This document shows positions 43,801-52,786 of a stretch of 64,000 bases of DNA, piece by piece. The translations under genes were made by a program, and so were the position numbers. The DNA is from Geothrix sp. (GTDB lineage Bacteria > Acidobacteriota > Holophagae > Holophagales > Holophagaceae), in the NCBI RefSeq assembly GCF_030219325.1, contig NZ_CP126625.1, forward strand, positions 2,468,857 through 2,532,856, in the 5' to 3' direction. Position 1 is the first letter of the stretch. Each line of letters begins with the position of its first letter. The notes below the pieces were generated by a model. The model searched no databases. It was not told where the DNA came from and was given only the letters and a program-made list of their open reading frames with translations.

Positions 43801-44588
43801 TCGGCCAGCCTCCGCTCCAGAGGCAGGGTGGCCCGCATGAAGTCCGTCAGGCGCAGGGGAATGGTGGTCCAGCCCCGCAGGGCCCGGCGCCGGCCCGCCA
43901 CAGTCTCCAGCGGTGGGCCCTGGCGGTAGACCGGCGCGAACAGCACCATGCCGGGCTGGGCATCCGCTTCGGTTTCCTGGTACAGGGTGAGGCGATCGCT
44001 GGCGATGACCTGGCCGGTGTCCCGCGCCCGCAGCATGGCCTCGCGCCGGTTGGCCTCGGCCAGCATGTCCCTGCCGAAGGCGCGCTGGTTGCGGGCGTCG
44101 AGGGGCTCCAGGTAGAGGATGACCCCGGCCCCCTCCGCCATGGGATCGCCGGGTCCGCCAGGCGTCACGGCATAGTCAGGAAAACCCTCTCGACGCACAC
44201 GCCGGACGTGGGCGGGCAGCTCTTCCCGGGGGATCCACTCCACGAAGCTGAGACCCTGAAGGCCCGGGTAGTTGATTGGAAGGTCGAGGCTGGCCACATA
44301 GTCATGCCACTCGGCCCGGGTGGGCAAGTCACCGCGACCCAGGTACCCGGCGGCGCCGCGCAGCACGGTGGCGAGGTTGGTCATCTGCCGCTCCACCCTC
44401 AGGACCACGCCATTGGCATACTCCGTCTTCAGCGCGTCCAGGCGGGCCTCCTCCACCCTGTAGATGAGCGCCCACGAAATCAGGGTGACGAGCAGGCCCA
44501 GGCACAGCCCCGCCCAGGGCCACGGAGAACGGAGGGGCCGCACGGGGACCGCTGCGGAGGAAGTTCCGGAAGAAGTCACAAAGCACAC
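40860..44588 (-). CDS. CHASE-domain multi-PAS sensor histidine kinase
   Basis: 1242 residues. A membrane helix (PWAGLCLGLLVTLISWALIY), a periplasmic CHASE domain (about 50-310, with LQGLSFVEWIPREELPAHV pieces), a second helix (HWLAPLVGGAVSLLVFLILAAL), about five PAS domains (370-980, for example FERAPYGMAIVD, FELSPDPMTLTR, HAADAIYIHDEHE), then the kinase core: phospho-His in SIAHDFNNIFQGVLG, N box VANALEAAE, DEGPGV and GRGLGLASV. No receiver domain, unlike the two hybrid kinases further on. The start is GTG at 44588 or 44579; neither has a strong ribosome binding site. Upstream lies a 14-bp palindrome. Confidence 0.9.
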   Translation of the reverse strand: MCFVTSSGTSSAAVPVRPLRSPWPWAGLCLGLLVTLISWALIYRVEEARLDALKTEYANGVVLRVERQMTNLATVLRGAAGYLGRGDLPTRAEWHDYVASLDLPINYPGLQGLSFVEWIPREELPAHVRRVRREGFPDYAVTPGGPGDPMAEGAGVILYLEPLDARNQRAFGRDMLAEANRREAMLRARDTGQVIASDRLTLYQETEADAQPGMVLFAPVYRQGPPLETVAGRRRALRGWTTIPLRLTDFMRATLPLERRLADIEIYDGLRVSPEHLLFDSNPASPGSEPGKHQVLTVAGRVWTTSVEPSPAFYQQIGRPRHWLAPLVGGAVSLLVFLILAALARTTQRARSLAEARGEELLATEAQFRALFERAPYGMAIVDSGSGRFLSVNPKMGDILGYPTEALLARDFQSFTHPEHLAQDLAAVRDLASGAVPVVHKEKRYLHRDGHAVWARLSMVKLPVAADAPARHLSVVEDISETRRRDRQLLDSEARFHSIFELSPDPMTLTRLSDGLLVEVNQAWCDLTGIPRQENLGRSTVDLGLWTRPEERDAFIAGLRQSGAFGPAEITLMSRDGREHRLLVTVKVLEVAGESCFLSLGKDVTEHDRIESALRESEARWQFALDGAGDGVWDWSAASDSMFVSRGYKAMLGYGADEDLRLSYADWIERIHPDDRDQVMAAADGYLDGHMPMYQTEYRIRRRDGSYIWILARGMAVEWDGDGRPTRMIGTHADISERKSTEDSLRLSESRLRILGDQLPDSFLYQFLSRSGETPRFLYLSAGVERLCGLRAEEVVRDPKLLFSQLDPDMLPAYLEAETASGREHCPFAMDLRQRHADGRWRWFRVRSKPRPQPDGSVLWEGISTDITEAQEARLLLEEGEARFRGVVEHAADAIYIHDEHERIVFANPEAARTTGHSLADLLDMHVWDLDQETDKDLRMQSWKTMVPGQKGTAHTRIRRRDGSTFPVEVRFGLLQQEPRLFLTVVRDLTERERIIEADARARKAEGLVLMAGSIAHDFNNIFQGVLGFLEVAAIKAGGNADLGLVLGKAEASLRKAIGLSWKMLDFSGRALVKQELLDLEAWLPAYAATLQLELPTTFLLDVSCEPMPLIRGDRARLKEVLQALVANALEAAEPLAGRVRLRLYTDFGEGRPGPASPGIWPLARPRLPATVCLEVSDEGPGVPAMNLERICDPFFTTRELGRGLGLASVTGILQAHRAGLHIFNGEGGGLVVRMHFPPGGA

Positions 44589-44624
44589 ACAGGGGGCCAG
44601 GAAGGCCCCGCGAACGATACTTTA

Positions 44625-44638
44625 CGACCAATTGGTCG
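44625..44638. promoter_or_regulatory. Operator-like palindrome CGACCAATTGGTCG
   Basis: A perfect 14-bp palindrome, with partly symmetrical flanks, about 37 bases upstream of the histidine kinase start and 15 bases after carB. GACCAATTGGTC-like sites are typical of TetR-family repressors. A second, 17-base hairpin (GGGGCC/GGCCCC, 44593-44609) stands between it and the kinase start. Confidence 0.45.
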
Positions 44639-44652
44639 AAACTAGTTGATGT

Positions 44653-47600
44653 CTATTTTTCACCAAGTGGCTGGCTTCGCAGCGACTGCAGGGCCCGCAC
44701 CTTCATGTCGCCGCGCAGGGTCTCCACGGCTTCGCAGGCGGCCAAGGCGGCACTGAGGTTGGTGAGGCAGGGGATCTTCAGGCGCAGGGCCTCCTTGCGG
44801 ATGGAGCCCTCGTCGAAGAAGGCGTCGCGGCCCAGCGGCGTGTTGATCACCCACTGCACCTCGCCGTTCTTCAGCAGATCCACGGCGTTGGGGCGGCCCT
44901 CGTTCACCTTGAAGATGCGGCGCACCTTGAGGCCCACGGACTCCAGGGTGCGGGCCGTGCCTTCCGTCGCGCAGAGGCCGAAGCCCAGGGCCACCAGCTT
45001 CTGGGCCAGCTCCGGCAGGCGGGCCTTGTCCTTGTCGTTCACGGTGAGGAAGACCGTCCCGGAGAGCGGCAGCGGGATGCCCGCGGCCAGCAGGGACTTG
45101 GCGTAGGCCTCGCCGAAGGTGGCGCCGATGCCCATGACCTCGCCCGTGCTCTTCATCTCGGGGCCCAGCACCGGATCCACGCCCGGGAACTTGGCGAAGG
45201 GGAAGACCACCCCCTTCACCGACACCGCCCTCGGCACGCCATCGGTGATGCCCTGCTGCTTCAGGCTCTGGCCCAGACCGATGCGGGCGGCGACGCCGGC
45301 CCAGTCCACCCCCGTGGCCTTGCTCACGAAGGGCACCGTGCGGCTGGCCCGGGGGTTGGCCTCCAGGCAGTAGGCGATGCCATCCTTCACGGCGAACTGC
45401 AGGTTCATGAGGCCGCGCACGCCGAGATCCAGAGCCAGCTTCCGGGCATAGCCGGCCACCGTTTCCAGGATCTCTTCGGGCACGCCCAGGGCCGGGATCA
45501 CGGCGTAGCTGTCGCCGCTGTGGATGCCGGCCTCCTCGATGTGGGCCAGCAGGCCCGCGATGGCCACGTCCTCGCCGTCGCACACCACGTCGATGTCCAG
45601 CTCCTGCGCGCCGTCCAGGAAGCGGTCCAGCAGCACGGGCTGGTCGTTGCTCACGGCCACGGCCTCCCGCATGTACTTCTCCAGCCCCGCGTCATCGAAG
45701 ACCACGGCCATGGCCCGGCCACCCAGCACGAAGCTGGGCCGCACCATCACGGGGTAGTCCAGGCGGTGGGCCACCTCCTTGGCCTGCTCGAAGCTCGTGG
45801 CCATGCCCCACTGCGGGGCGGGGATGTCCAGGCGCTTGAGGGCCTGGCCGAAGCGCTCGCGATCCTCGGCATCCATGATGGTGTTCAGTGGCGTGCCCAG
45901 CAGCTTCACGCCGGCCTTGTGGAGCGGCTCCGCCAGCTTCAGCGGCGTCTGGCCGCCGAACTGGGCGAAGACACCCAGCAGGTGACCGCCCTGCCCTTCC
46001 CGGTCCACCACGGCCTTCACGTGCTCGTAGGTCAACGGCTCGAAGTAGAGGCGGTCGCTGGTGTCGAAGTCCGTGCTGACCGTCTCGGGGTTGCAGTTGA
46101 TGAGGATGGCCTCCACGCCGCTGGCGCGGATGGCCTCCACGGCCTGCACGCAGCAGCAGTCGAACTCCACGCCCTGCCCGATGCGGTTGGGGCCGCTGCC
46201 CAGCACGATGGCCTTGGGCCGGTCCGTGGGCTGAGCTTCGCTGCGTTCCTCCCAGGTGCCGTAGAGGTAGGGCGTCTCGGCCCTGAACTCGCCCGCGCAG
46301 GTGTCCACCCGCTTGTAGGCGGGCCGCAGGCCCAGCGACTCGCGGCGGGCGGCCACTTCAGCCTCGGTGCCCGAGCAGAACACGGCGATCTGGTTGTCGG
46401 CGAAACCGGCGCGCTTGGCCTTCTCCAGCAGCTCCTCGGGGAGGCGGTCCACGGGGAAGCTGCGCAGCCGGCCCTCCAGCACGACGATCTCCTCGATCTC
46501 GCGCAGGAACCAGGGGGTGATCTTGGTGAGGCGGTGGATCTCCTCCACGCTGTGCCCGGCCTTGAGCGCGTGGTAGATCCAGAAGATGCGCTGGGCGCCG
46601 GGGATGATGAGGTGCTCCTTGAGGCGGCCCAGGTCGAGCTTGCCCTCCAGGGCGCCGGAGATGCCCTTGTGGCCCTCCTCCAGGGAGCGCACCGCCTTCT
46701 GCAGGGCCTCCTGGAAGCTGCGGCCGATGCTCATGACCTCGCCCACGCTCTTCATCTGCGTGCCCAACACCTTGTCGGCCTGGGGGAACTTCTCGAAGGT
46801 GAAGCGGGGCATCTTCACCACGATGTAGTCCAGCACGGGTTCGAAGGCCGCCTTGGTCATGCGGGTGATGGCGTTGGGCAGCTCCCAGAGCCGGTAGCCC
46901 AGGGCCAGCTTGGTGGCCACCCAGGCGATGGGGAAGCCCGTGGCCTTGGAGGCCAGCGCGGAGCTGCGGCTCACGCGGGGGTTCATCTCGATGACGATGA
47001 TGCGGCTGGTCTCGGGCTCCAGGGCGAACTGGATGTTGGAACCACCCGTCTCGACGCCCACCGCACGAATGACGGCCAGCGCCGCGTCACGCATCTTCTG
47101 GTACTCGGGATCCGTCAGCGTGAGCGCAGGCGCCACGGTGATGCTGTCGCCGGTGTGGACGCCCATGGGGTCGAAGTTCTCGATGGAGCAGATCACCTCG
47201 ACGTTGTCGTCGAGGTCGCGCACCACCTCGAGCTCGAACTCCTTCCAGCCCAGGATGCTCTCCTCGATGAGCACCTGCTTGGTGGGGCTCAGGTCCAGGC
47301 CCCGGGTCACGATGGTCTCGAACTCGTCCACGTTGTAGGCGATGCCGCCGCCGCTGCCGCCCAGGGTGAAGCTGGGGCGGATGATGGAGGGGAAGCCGGT
47401 GAGCTTGAGCAGGTCCCGGGCCTCGCCCATGTTGTGGGCGAAGCCGCCGCGGCAGGTCTCCAGGCCCAGGTCGTCCATGAGCGCCTTGAAGAGCTGGCGA
47501 TCCTCGCCGCGCTTGATGGCCTCGGGCTGGGCGCCGATGAGCAGCACGCCCGTGCGCTCCAGCAGGCCGCTCTCGTGAGCCTCCATGGCGAGGTTCAGGG

Positions 47601-47883
47601 CCGTCTGGCCGCCCACGGTGGGCAGGATGGCGTCAGGCTTCTCGGCCTCGATCACCTTCTCCAGCACGCCCAGCGTCAGGGGCTCGATGTAGGTGGCGTC
47701 GGCGCGGCTGGCGTCCGTCATGATCGAGGCCGGATTCGAGTTCAGCAGGATGGTGCGGATGCCCTCCTCCCGCAGCGCCTTCAGCGCCTGGGTGCCGGAG
47801 TAGTCGAACTCGCAGGCCTGGCCGATCTGGATGGGGCCCGAACCCAGCACCAGCACACTCTTCAGGTCGGTCCGCTTAGGCAT
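44653..47883 (-). CDS. carB: Carbamoyl-phosphate synthase, large subunit
   Basis: 1076 residues, the standard length. Two homologous ATP-grasp halves each open with [16 protein letters not shown] or [16 protein letters not shown]; the first half phosphorylates bicarbonate, the second carbamate. The C-terminal MGS-like allosteric domain (about 935-1076) contains [16 protein letters not shown]. It supplies carbamoyl phosphate for pyrimidines and arginine. The start at 47883 ([14 protein letters not shown]) has AGGAG inside the end of carA and overlaps that gene by eight bases, so the subunits are co-translated. Confidence 0.97.
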   Translation of the reverse strand: MPKRTDLKSVLVLGSGPIQIGQACEFDYSGTQALKALREEGIRTILLNSNPASIMTDASRADATYIEPLTLGVLEKVIEAEKPDAILPTVGGQTALNLAMEAHESGLLERTGVLLIGAQPEAIKRGEDRQLFKALMDDLGLETCRGGFAHNMGEARDLLKLTGFPSIIRPSFTLGGSGGGIAYNVDEFETIVTRGLDLSPTKQVLIEESILGWKEFELEVVRDLDDNVEVICSIENFDPMGVHTGDSITVAPALTLTDPEYQKMRDAALAVIRAVGVETGGSNIQFALEPETSRIIVIEMNPRVSRSSALASKATGFPIAWVATKLALGYRLWELPNAITRMTKAAFEPVLDYIVVKMPRFTFEKFPQADKVLGTQMKSVGEVMSIGRSFQEALQKAVRSLEEGHKGISGALEGKLDLGRLKEHLIIPGAQRIFWIYHALKAGHSVEEIHRLTKITPWFLREIEEIVVLEGRLRSFPVDRLPEELLEKAKRAGFADNQIAVFCSGTEAEVAARRESLGLRPAYKRVDTCAGEFRAETPYLYGTWEERSEAQPTDRPKAIVLGSGPNRIGQGVEFDCCCVQAVEAIRASGVEAILINCNPETVSTDFDTSDRLYFEPLTYEHVKAVVDREGQGGHLLGVFAQFGGQTPLKLAEPLHKAGVKLLGTPLNTIMDAEDRERFGQALKRLDIPAPQWGMATSFEQAKEVAHRLDYPVMVRPSFVLGGRAMAVVFDDAGLEKYMREAVAVSNDQPVLLDRFLDGAQELDIDVVCDGEDVAIAGLLAHIEEAGIHSGDSYAVIPALGVPEEILETVAGYARKLALDLGVRGLMNLQFAVKDGIAYCLEANPRASRTVPFVSKATGVDWAGVAARIGLGQSLKQQGITDGVPRAVSVKGVVFPFAKFPGVDPVLGPEMKSTGEVMGIGATFGEAYAKSLLAAGIPLPLSGTVFLTVNDKDKARLPELAQKLVALGFGLCATEGTARTLESVGLKVRRIFKVNEGRPNAVDLLKNGEVQWVINTPLGRDAFFDEGSIRKEALRLKIPCLTNLSAALAACEAVETLRGDMKVRALQSLRSQPLGEK

Positions 47884-48958
47884 GGTGGAACTCCTGGAGC
47901 ATGGCGACGAACCGGTTGAAGGCGGGGTGGGCGTCGTGGGGTCCGGGGCTGGCTTCGGGATGGTGTTGCAGCGAGAAGATGGGCAGCCGCAGGTGCCGCA
48001 GGCCCTCGACCGTGCCGTCGCTGAGGTGGCGGTGGGTGACTTCCACGTCCTTGGGCAGGCTGGCCTCGTCCACGGCGAAGCCATGGTTCTGCGCGGTGAT
48101 CTCGATGCGGCCGGTCATGAGGTCATGCACAGGCTGGTTGGCGCCGCGGTGACCGAACTTCAGCTTGAAGGTCTGCCCCCCGAAGGCCTGGCCCAGCAGC
48201 TGGTGGCCCAGGCAGATGCCGAAGATGGGCAGCTGGCCGATGCAGGCCTCCACCTCCTTCTGCATGCCCGGCAGCGCGGCGGGGTCACCGGGGCCGTTGC
48301 TGAGGAAGAGGCCGTGGAAGCGTTTGTCGGTGAGCTCCGTGGCGGGCGCGTCCCAGGGGAAGACTTCGAGGTGCAGGCCAGCACCCACCAGCTGGTCCAG
48401 GATGCTGAGCTTGATGCCGCCGTCCAGCACTGCCACGCGGAAGGTACCGCCTGGGTTCAGCTCGTAGCGGTCCTTGCAGCTCACGGCGCCGCAGAGGGCC
48501 TGGCCCGTCATGTCCGGCAGGGCCTTGGCCCTGGCCACGCCCGCGTCGAGGCTGCCGTCCACTTCGGTCCAGATGAGCGAGGGCTGGGAGCCCTGGTCGC
48601 GCAGGTGCTGGGTCAGGGCCCGGGTATCCAGGTCGCTCATCACGGGGATGTGGTGGCGCTTGAGCCAGGCCGGCAGGTCGCCCTCGCAGCGGTGGTGATC
48701 CGGCGCGAAGCTGAGGCGACGGCAGAGCAGGCCCGTGGCCCAGGGCCGCGTGCCCTCGTTGAGGTCGGCGTGGATGCCGTAGATGCCCTGCTCGGGGAAG
48801 GTCATGCAGACCATCTGCCCGGCGAAGCTGGGATCCGTGAGGATCTCCTGGTAGCCCGCCATGGCGGTGGTGAAGACCGCCTCGCCCCCGCCCCCGAAGC
48901 CCAACGGCGCCCGCCCCCGGAAGATGGTGCCGTCCTTCAGGATCAGGTGCGCGCGCAT
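47876..48958 (-). CDS. carA: Carbamoyl-phosphate synthase, small (glutaminase) subunit
   Basis: 360 residues. The N-terminal domain begins [19 protein letters not shown], and the C-terminal class I glutamine amidotransferase has the nucleophile in [16 protein letters not shown] and the His/Glu pair in [12 protein letters not shown]. It releases ammonia from glutamine for CarB. ATG at 48958 with GGAGG six bases upstream; the eight-codon longer version is unnecessary. The message leader contains a terminator with a competing antiterminator, so expression is probably controlled by attenuation. Confidence 0.96.
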   Translation of the reverse strand: MRAHLILKDGTIFRGRAPLGFGGGGEAVFTTAMAGYQEILTDPSFAGQMVCMTFPEQGIYGIHADLNEGTRPWATGLLCRRLSFAPDHHRCEGDLPAWLKRHHIPVMSDLDTRALTQHLRDQGSQPSLIWTEVDGSLDAGVARAKALPDMTGQALCGAVSCKDRYELNPGGTFRVAVLDGGIKLSILDQLVGAGLHLEVFPWDAPATELTDKRFHGLFLSNGPGDPAALPGMQKEVEACIGQLPIFGICLGHQLLGQAFGGQTFKLKFGHRGANQPVHDLMTGRIEITAQNHGFAVDEASLPKDVEVTHRHLSDGTVEGLRHLRLPIFSLQHHPEASPGPHDAHPAFNRFVAMLQEFHHA

Positions 48959-48980
48959 GTAGCCTCCGCCCGTGCTTGGC

Positions 48981-49063
48981 AAAAACCCCGCGGAGGCCGG
49001 GCCGCCGCGGGGTCGTGAGAATGACTCGGTCCATGCAGGACCAAGGTGAGTGTAGCGACCCCG
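48981..49063 (-). promoter_or_regulatory. Probable transcription attenuator in the carA leader
   Basis: On the minus strand, CGGGGTCG (49056-49063) can pair with CGACCCCG (49008-49015) as an antiterminator. The second element overlaps the 5' arm of an intrinsic terminator: ACCCCGCGG (49005-49013) pairing with CCGCGGGGT (48985-48993) followed by TTTTT at about 48981-48985. The two structures exclude each other. The terminator ends about 23 bases before the carA ATG. A small GGTCC/GGACC hairpin stands between the antiterminator arms. The ligand or regulator is unknown; pyrimidine or arginine status is the natural guess. Confidence 0.65.
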
Positions 49064-49252
49064 AATTGCGAGGATCAGCCTTTTTCTTCAAGGGAAATTC
49101 GGCCATACTGCTCCTTTGTTTCCGACATAGCGGATGGACTTTGGCCCTTGCAGGGTGGCGAGACGGAAACAGAGCGGCGACCTGGGTGAGTTCCCGTCGA
49201 ATACAGGGTTTGCCCTATCAGCAGCCGCGCCGGTTTGCGACACACTGAATGG

Positions 49253-49705
49253 ATGTGGTCCGGTGACGACATCTACTTCATGAAGCTCGCCCTCGAGGAG
49301 GCCGAGAAGGCGGACAGCCTGGACGAGGTCCCGGTCGGAGCCGTCATCGTGTCCGAAGGCTGCCTGCTGGGCCGGGGCCACAACCACCCGGTGAAGCTGA
49401 ACGACCCCACCGCCCACGCCGAGGTGCTGGCCCTGCGCAGCGCCGGGACCTGGACCAAGAACTACCGCATGACCGGCGCCACGCTCTACGTGACGCTGGA
49501 GCCCTGCCTCATGTGCTTCGGCGCGCTCATCCACGCCCGGGTGGGGCGCGTGGTGTTCGGCGCCTCCGACCCCAAAGTGGGCGTCAGCCGCTGGCTGGAG
49601 ACGCTGGACCAGGCCGCCCTGAACCACCGCTTCAGCCTGGAGGGGGGACTCCTCGAACCGGAGTGCCGCGCCCAGATCCAAGCATTCTTCAAACGGCGCC
49701 GATGA
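49253..49705 (+). CDS. tadA: tRNA-specific adenosine deaminase
   Basis: 150 residues of the cytidine/deoxycytidylate deaminase fold. Zinc ligands and catalytic Glu are in PTAHAEVLAL (HAE) and EPCLMCFGAL (PCxxC). The N-terminal helix FMKLALEEAEKADSLDEVPVGAVIV and the later VGRVVFGASDPK match TadA, which makes inosine at position 34 of tRNA-Arg(ACG). I start at the ATG 49253; a TTG 18 bases earlier is possible. Neither has a clear ribosome binding site. The next gene follows ten bases later. Confidence 0.93.
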   Translation: MWSGDDIYFMKLALEEAEKADSLDEVPVGAVIVSEGCLLGRGHNHPVKLNDPTAHAEVLALRSAGTWTKNYRMTGATLYVTLEPCLMCFGALIHARVGRVVFGASDPKVGVSRWLETLDQAALNHRFSLEGGLLEPECRAQIQAFFKRRR

Positions 49706-49715
49706 GAGAGTCGCC

Positions 49716-51539
49716 ATGCTGACCCTCCCATCCGCAAGCACCCCGGCGCTGCCTTCCCCGCTGCCCCTCGCCCTCCAGGCCTTCCTGGCGGGCATCCTGG
49801 TGGCCCTGGCGCTGCTGTCGATCCTGGCCTACCGCCCCCTGCGCGACCGCGTGCTCAGCCAGGCGGGGATGTTCGGCCTGGTGGCTGCCGCCGCCTGGAT
49901 CGCCTACAGCGGCCTCCTGGCCTCCATGCTCCCCCCGGCCCTGATGCCCTGGATCCATCCTGCCTCCCTGATTCTCGGTGGCCTCTGCCTCGCCATCTGG
50001 GAACGGGTGACGGCCGCGCTCCTGGCGGCTTCGCCCGGGGCCCGCCGCCTGGCCCACATCCGGCGCCTCACCGCCCTCACCACCCTGGTCATCGCCCTGG
50101 CGGCCCTCCTGCCCTCGACCCGATTCCACCGCCTGGCCGAGATCATCCTCGGCCTGCTGGCGCCCCTGCTGGCCCTCCTGACCCTCACCGCGGGGCTGCG
50201 CGCGCGGCGGGAAGGGCTGCGGATCGCGGGGGCCCTCGTGGCGGCCACCATGGCCCTGCTGGTCTGCTGCGCCACCCTGTGGGCCCTGTCGGCCCGATGG
50301 ATGGGCAGCTCTCTGAGCCTGACGATCCTCCAGCTCGCGCTGGTCGTCCTCGCCATGTCCCTGGGCTGGGCCATGCTCAGCCGCATGATGGAGCTCCGCA
50401 AGGACACCGAGGCGGCCCAGAGGGCCCAGCTCGCGGTGGTCGCAAGCCAGGCCTCGACCCTGGAGGCCCTGGTGACCCAGCGGAATGCCGAGCTGTCGGC
50501 GCGGCTGCGGGAGCTGAGCGAGGCGCGGCAGTCCTCTGAGCTGGCCAACCGGAGCCTCCAGCGGGCCCTGGACCAGCTGGAGCAGGCCGCCGCCACGGAC
50601 CGCCTCACCGGCGCCTGGAACCGACGCCGCTTCGAGGAGGCAGTGATGCCCGAGATCGCCCTGGCCCACCGTCGGCGCGACCCCCTCTCCCTGCTGATGT
50701 TCGACCTGGACCACTTCAAGCGCGTCAACGACACCCATGGACATGGCGCCGGCGACGCGGTGCTGGCCGGCACGGCCCAGACCGTCCGCATGCACCTCCG
50801 GGCCTCGGACTCGCTGGTGCGCTGGGGGGGCGAGGAATTCCTCGTGATGACCCCGGCCACCCGCCTCGAGGGGGCCCTGGGCCTGGCGGAGAAACTCCGC
50901 GCGGCCATCGAGGCCATCGATTTCCCGGACGTGGGCCACGTGACCATGAGCCTGGGCGTGTCGGAGTATGCCATCGGGGAAGGGCTCGAGGAATGGATCG
51001 AGCGCACCGACCAGGCGCTCTACCGGGCGAAGGCCGAGGGCCGGAACCGCGTCATCGCCGCCCCGGCGCCCGAGGGTCCCGAAGGAGAGCCCTCTTCGGA
51101 GCGCTCCCTGCTCGAGGTGATCTGGGAGGACACCTATTCGAGCGGCCATGCCCTGGTCGATGCCCAACACCAGCGGCTGTTCCGCCTGGCCAGCACCCTG
51201 ATGTCCACTCTGACCGAGAACCGCCCCCTGACCGAGGTGTCGCTCCGGCTGGAGACCCTGCTCGCCCACACGGCCCAGCACTTCCACGATGAGGAGGCCC
51301 TGCTGCGGCAGGCCCGGTACCCCGATCTGGCCGAACATGCCATCGTCCACGCGGCCCTCCTCTCCAAGGCCTGGAAGCTGCAGGCGGAGGTCAAGGCCGG
51401 CCAGCTGGACTTCGGCCGGCTGATCACCTTCCTCGCGCTGGACCTGGTGAAGGGCCACATCCTGACCGAGGACCGGGCCTACTTCGCCCACCTGGTCAGC
51501 GCCACGGGACCCGACAGCATGCCTCCCGCGGGGGCATAG
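49716..51539 (+). CDS. Membrane diguanylate cyclase with C-terminal hemerythrin domain
   Basis: 607 residues. Six or seven membrane helices (residues 15-220), a coiled coil (about 225-290), a GGDEF domain with active site RWGGEEFLV and an intact inhibitory site RASD five residues before it, then a bacteriohemerythrin domain with GHALVDAQHQRLF, HTAQHFHDEEALL, HAIVHAAL and KGHILTEDRAYF supplying the iron ligands. It probably makes c-di-GMP under control of oxygen or redox bound at the di-iron site. Co-transcribed with tadA by position only. Confidence 0.92.
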   Translation: MLTLPSASTPALPSPLPLALQAFLAGILVALALLSILAYRPLRDRVLSQAGMFGLVAAAAWIAYSGLLASMLPPALMPWIHPASLILGGLCLAIWERVTAALLAASPGARRLAHIRRLTALTTLVIALAALLPSTRFHRLAEIILGLLAPLLALLTLTAGLRARREGLRIAGALVAATMALLVCCATLWALSARWMGSSLSLTILQLALVVLAMSLGWAMLSRMMELRKDTEAAQRAQLAVVASQASTLEALVTQRNAELSARLRELSEARQSSELANRSLQRALDQLEQAAATDRLTGAWNRRRFEEAVMPEIALAHRRRDPLSLLMFDLDHFKRVNDTHGHGAGDAVLAGTAQTVRMHLRASDSLVRWGGEEFLVMTPATRLEGALGLAEKLRAAIEAIDFPDVGHVTMSLGVSEYAIGEGLEEWIERTDQALYRAKAEGRNRVIAAPAPEGPEGEPSSERSLLEVIWEDTYSSGHALVDAQHQRLFRLASTLMSTLTENRPLTEVSLRLETLLAHTAQHFHDEEALLRQARYPDLAEHAIVHAALLSKAWKLQAEVKAGQLDFGRLITFLALDLVKGHILTEDRAYFAHLVSATGPDSMPPAGA

Positions 51540-51544
51540 AGCCG

Positions 51545-52612
51545 TCAGCGCTCCGCCAGCATCCGCACGGCGAAGGTGGCCAGCCAGTGCTCTCCCTCAT
51601 AGTTTCCGGAGGCGAGGTGGGGCAGCGAGGCCCGGGCGTGGCGATCCGCGAGCCGGAGCAGTCCAGCGGACCGCGCATCCGCCGCCCCCAGCGCCGCCGC
51701 AATCCGCCGGAGGGCCCGCGCCCGGCTGAGGTTCAGCCCATCCAGGTGGACGATCTTGGGATCCGTGCGGTCCGAGACCACCGCCGGGACGAGGCCGCCC
51801 GACAGGCCGGGCAGGAAGCCATCCAGCCAGCGGCGGAAGGAGGGTGCGGGCAGCAGCCTCGACATCAGGGCCGCCTCCTCCAGGCAGGGCGAGAGGAAGT
51901 CCTCCCCGCCCGGCTCCCAGGCCAGGGGCCCACGCCGGTCCAGGCCGAACCAGTCCCGGGCGCGCTCGCGGATCAGGGCCTCGAAGCGGGCATCGCGGGT
52001 GGCCCGGGCGTAGTCCAGCGCCAGATCCAGACTGAAGGCCGTGTTGGGATGGACGCCCGTGCGGATGGGGTAGGTCTGCTTCGGAAGGAAGGTCATGAAC
52101 CGCCCCGTCAGCTCGTCGGCCAGGGGCTGCAGCGCCTCGGCCCAGCGCCGGGCCGAGGAATCGTCCCAGGTCCGCAACTCGGCCGAGAGCTTCAGCAGCC
52201 AGGCCCAGCCGTAGGTGCGCTCGAAGCTGCGCCGGTTGTCCTCGCCCAGGTAGGCCACCTCCAGGGCGATGCGCTCGGGGCTCAGGTTCTCGTCGAGCAC
52301 GGCGCGGATCTCGGTGGCGCGGGCCATTCCCGGGTGCTCGCGCAGCAGCTTCACGAGCATCCAGTGCCCATGCACCGACGAGTGCCAGTCGAAGCAGCCG
52401 TAGAACGCCGGATGCAGGGCCTTCGGGGACTTCACCTCGCCGGCCCCGTTCATCACGTGGTCCAGCTTGTTGGGGTATTCCTGTCGCACGCAGCGAAGCG
52501 CCAGGGCCGCGAAGCGATCGGCCGCGGCATCGGTCAGGGCCAGTTCAACCTCTTGGGCCTGGGTCGCCGCCACAACCGTCAATCCGAGGAATGCACGCCC
52601 CATCCAGCCCAT
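51545..52612 (-). CDS. DUF2891 exported protein
   Basis: 355 residues with a signal peptide (MGWMGRAFLGLTVVAATQAQ) and an alpha-rich body. Recognisable DUF2891 pieces are HPAFYGCFDWHSSVHGHWMLV, FERTYGWAWLLKL and SGGLVPAVVSDRTDPKIVHLDGLNLSRA. Histidines and tryptophans along a helical barrel suggest an enzyme, possibly acting on glycans, but the function is unknown. ATG at 52612 with GGAGG six bases upstream; the reading frame that continues further upstream crosses tRNA and repeat sequence and is not coding. Confidence 0.82.
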   Translation of the reverse strand: MGWMGRAFLGLTVVAATQAQEVELALTDAAADRFAALALRCVRQEYPNKLDHVMNGAGEVKSPKALHPAFYGCFDWHSSVHGHWMLVKLLREHPGMARATEIRAVLDENLSPERIALEVAYLGEDNRRSFERTYGWAWLLKLSAELRTWDDSSARRWAEALQPLADELTGRFMTFLPKQTYPIRTGVHPNTAFSLDLALDYARATRDARFEALIRERARDWFGLDRRGPLAWEPGGEDFLSPCLEEAALMSRLLPAPSFRRWLDGFLPGLSGGLVPAVVSDRTDPKIVHLDGLNLSRARALRRIAAALGAADARSAGLLRLADRHARASLPHLASGNYEGEHWLATFAVRMLAER

Positions 52613-52650
52613 CGAAGCCTCCGAAGGCTGGATTCTACCGGGCGGTTTGC

Positions 52651-52656
52651 TAGAAT
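52651..52656 (+). promoter_or_regulatory. Candidate -10 box of the tRNA-Ser(CGA) gene
   Basis: TAGAAT ten bases before the tRNA 5' end, preceded by TTTGC. The -35 region (about 52628-52633) is poor. Weak but well placed. Confidence 0.3.
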
Positions 52657-52665
52657 GGTCGTTCC

Positions 52666-52755
52666 GGAGAGATGGCCGAGTGGTTGATGGCACCGCACTC
52701 GAAATGCGGAGACGGGGAAACCTGTTCGGGGGTTCGAATCCCTCTCTCTCCGCCA
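52666..52755 (+). tRNA. tRNA-Ser, anticodon CGA
   Basis: Acceptor arms GGAGAGA and TCTCTCC with encoded G73 and CCA. The anticodon stem CCGCA/TGCGG encloses CTCGAAA, giving anticodon CGA (reads UCG). A long variable arm and T loop GGGGGTTCGAATCCC mark a class II serine tRNA. A terminator follows at once. Confidence 0.95.
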
Positions 52756-52786
52756 GATAAGCCGCCGCCAGGCGGCTTATCTTTTT
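52756..52786 (+). terminator. Rho-independent terminator of tRNA-Ser(CGA)
   Basis: An 11-bp perfect stem, GATAAGCCGCC/GGCGGCTTATC, over a GCCA loop, followed by TTTTT. The U-tract runs directly into an inverted copy of the tRNA 3' end. Confidence 0.93.

Noticed and set aside
48285-49106. 273-codon minus-strand frame starting with AAAGGAG and an ATG upstream of carA
   Set aside because: After the leader it runs out of frame through carA and becomes an Arg/Pro/Gly-rich shadow. Only the start may matter, as a translated leader in the attenuator.
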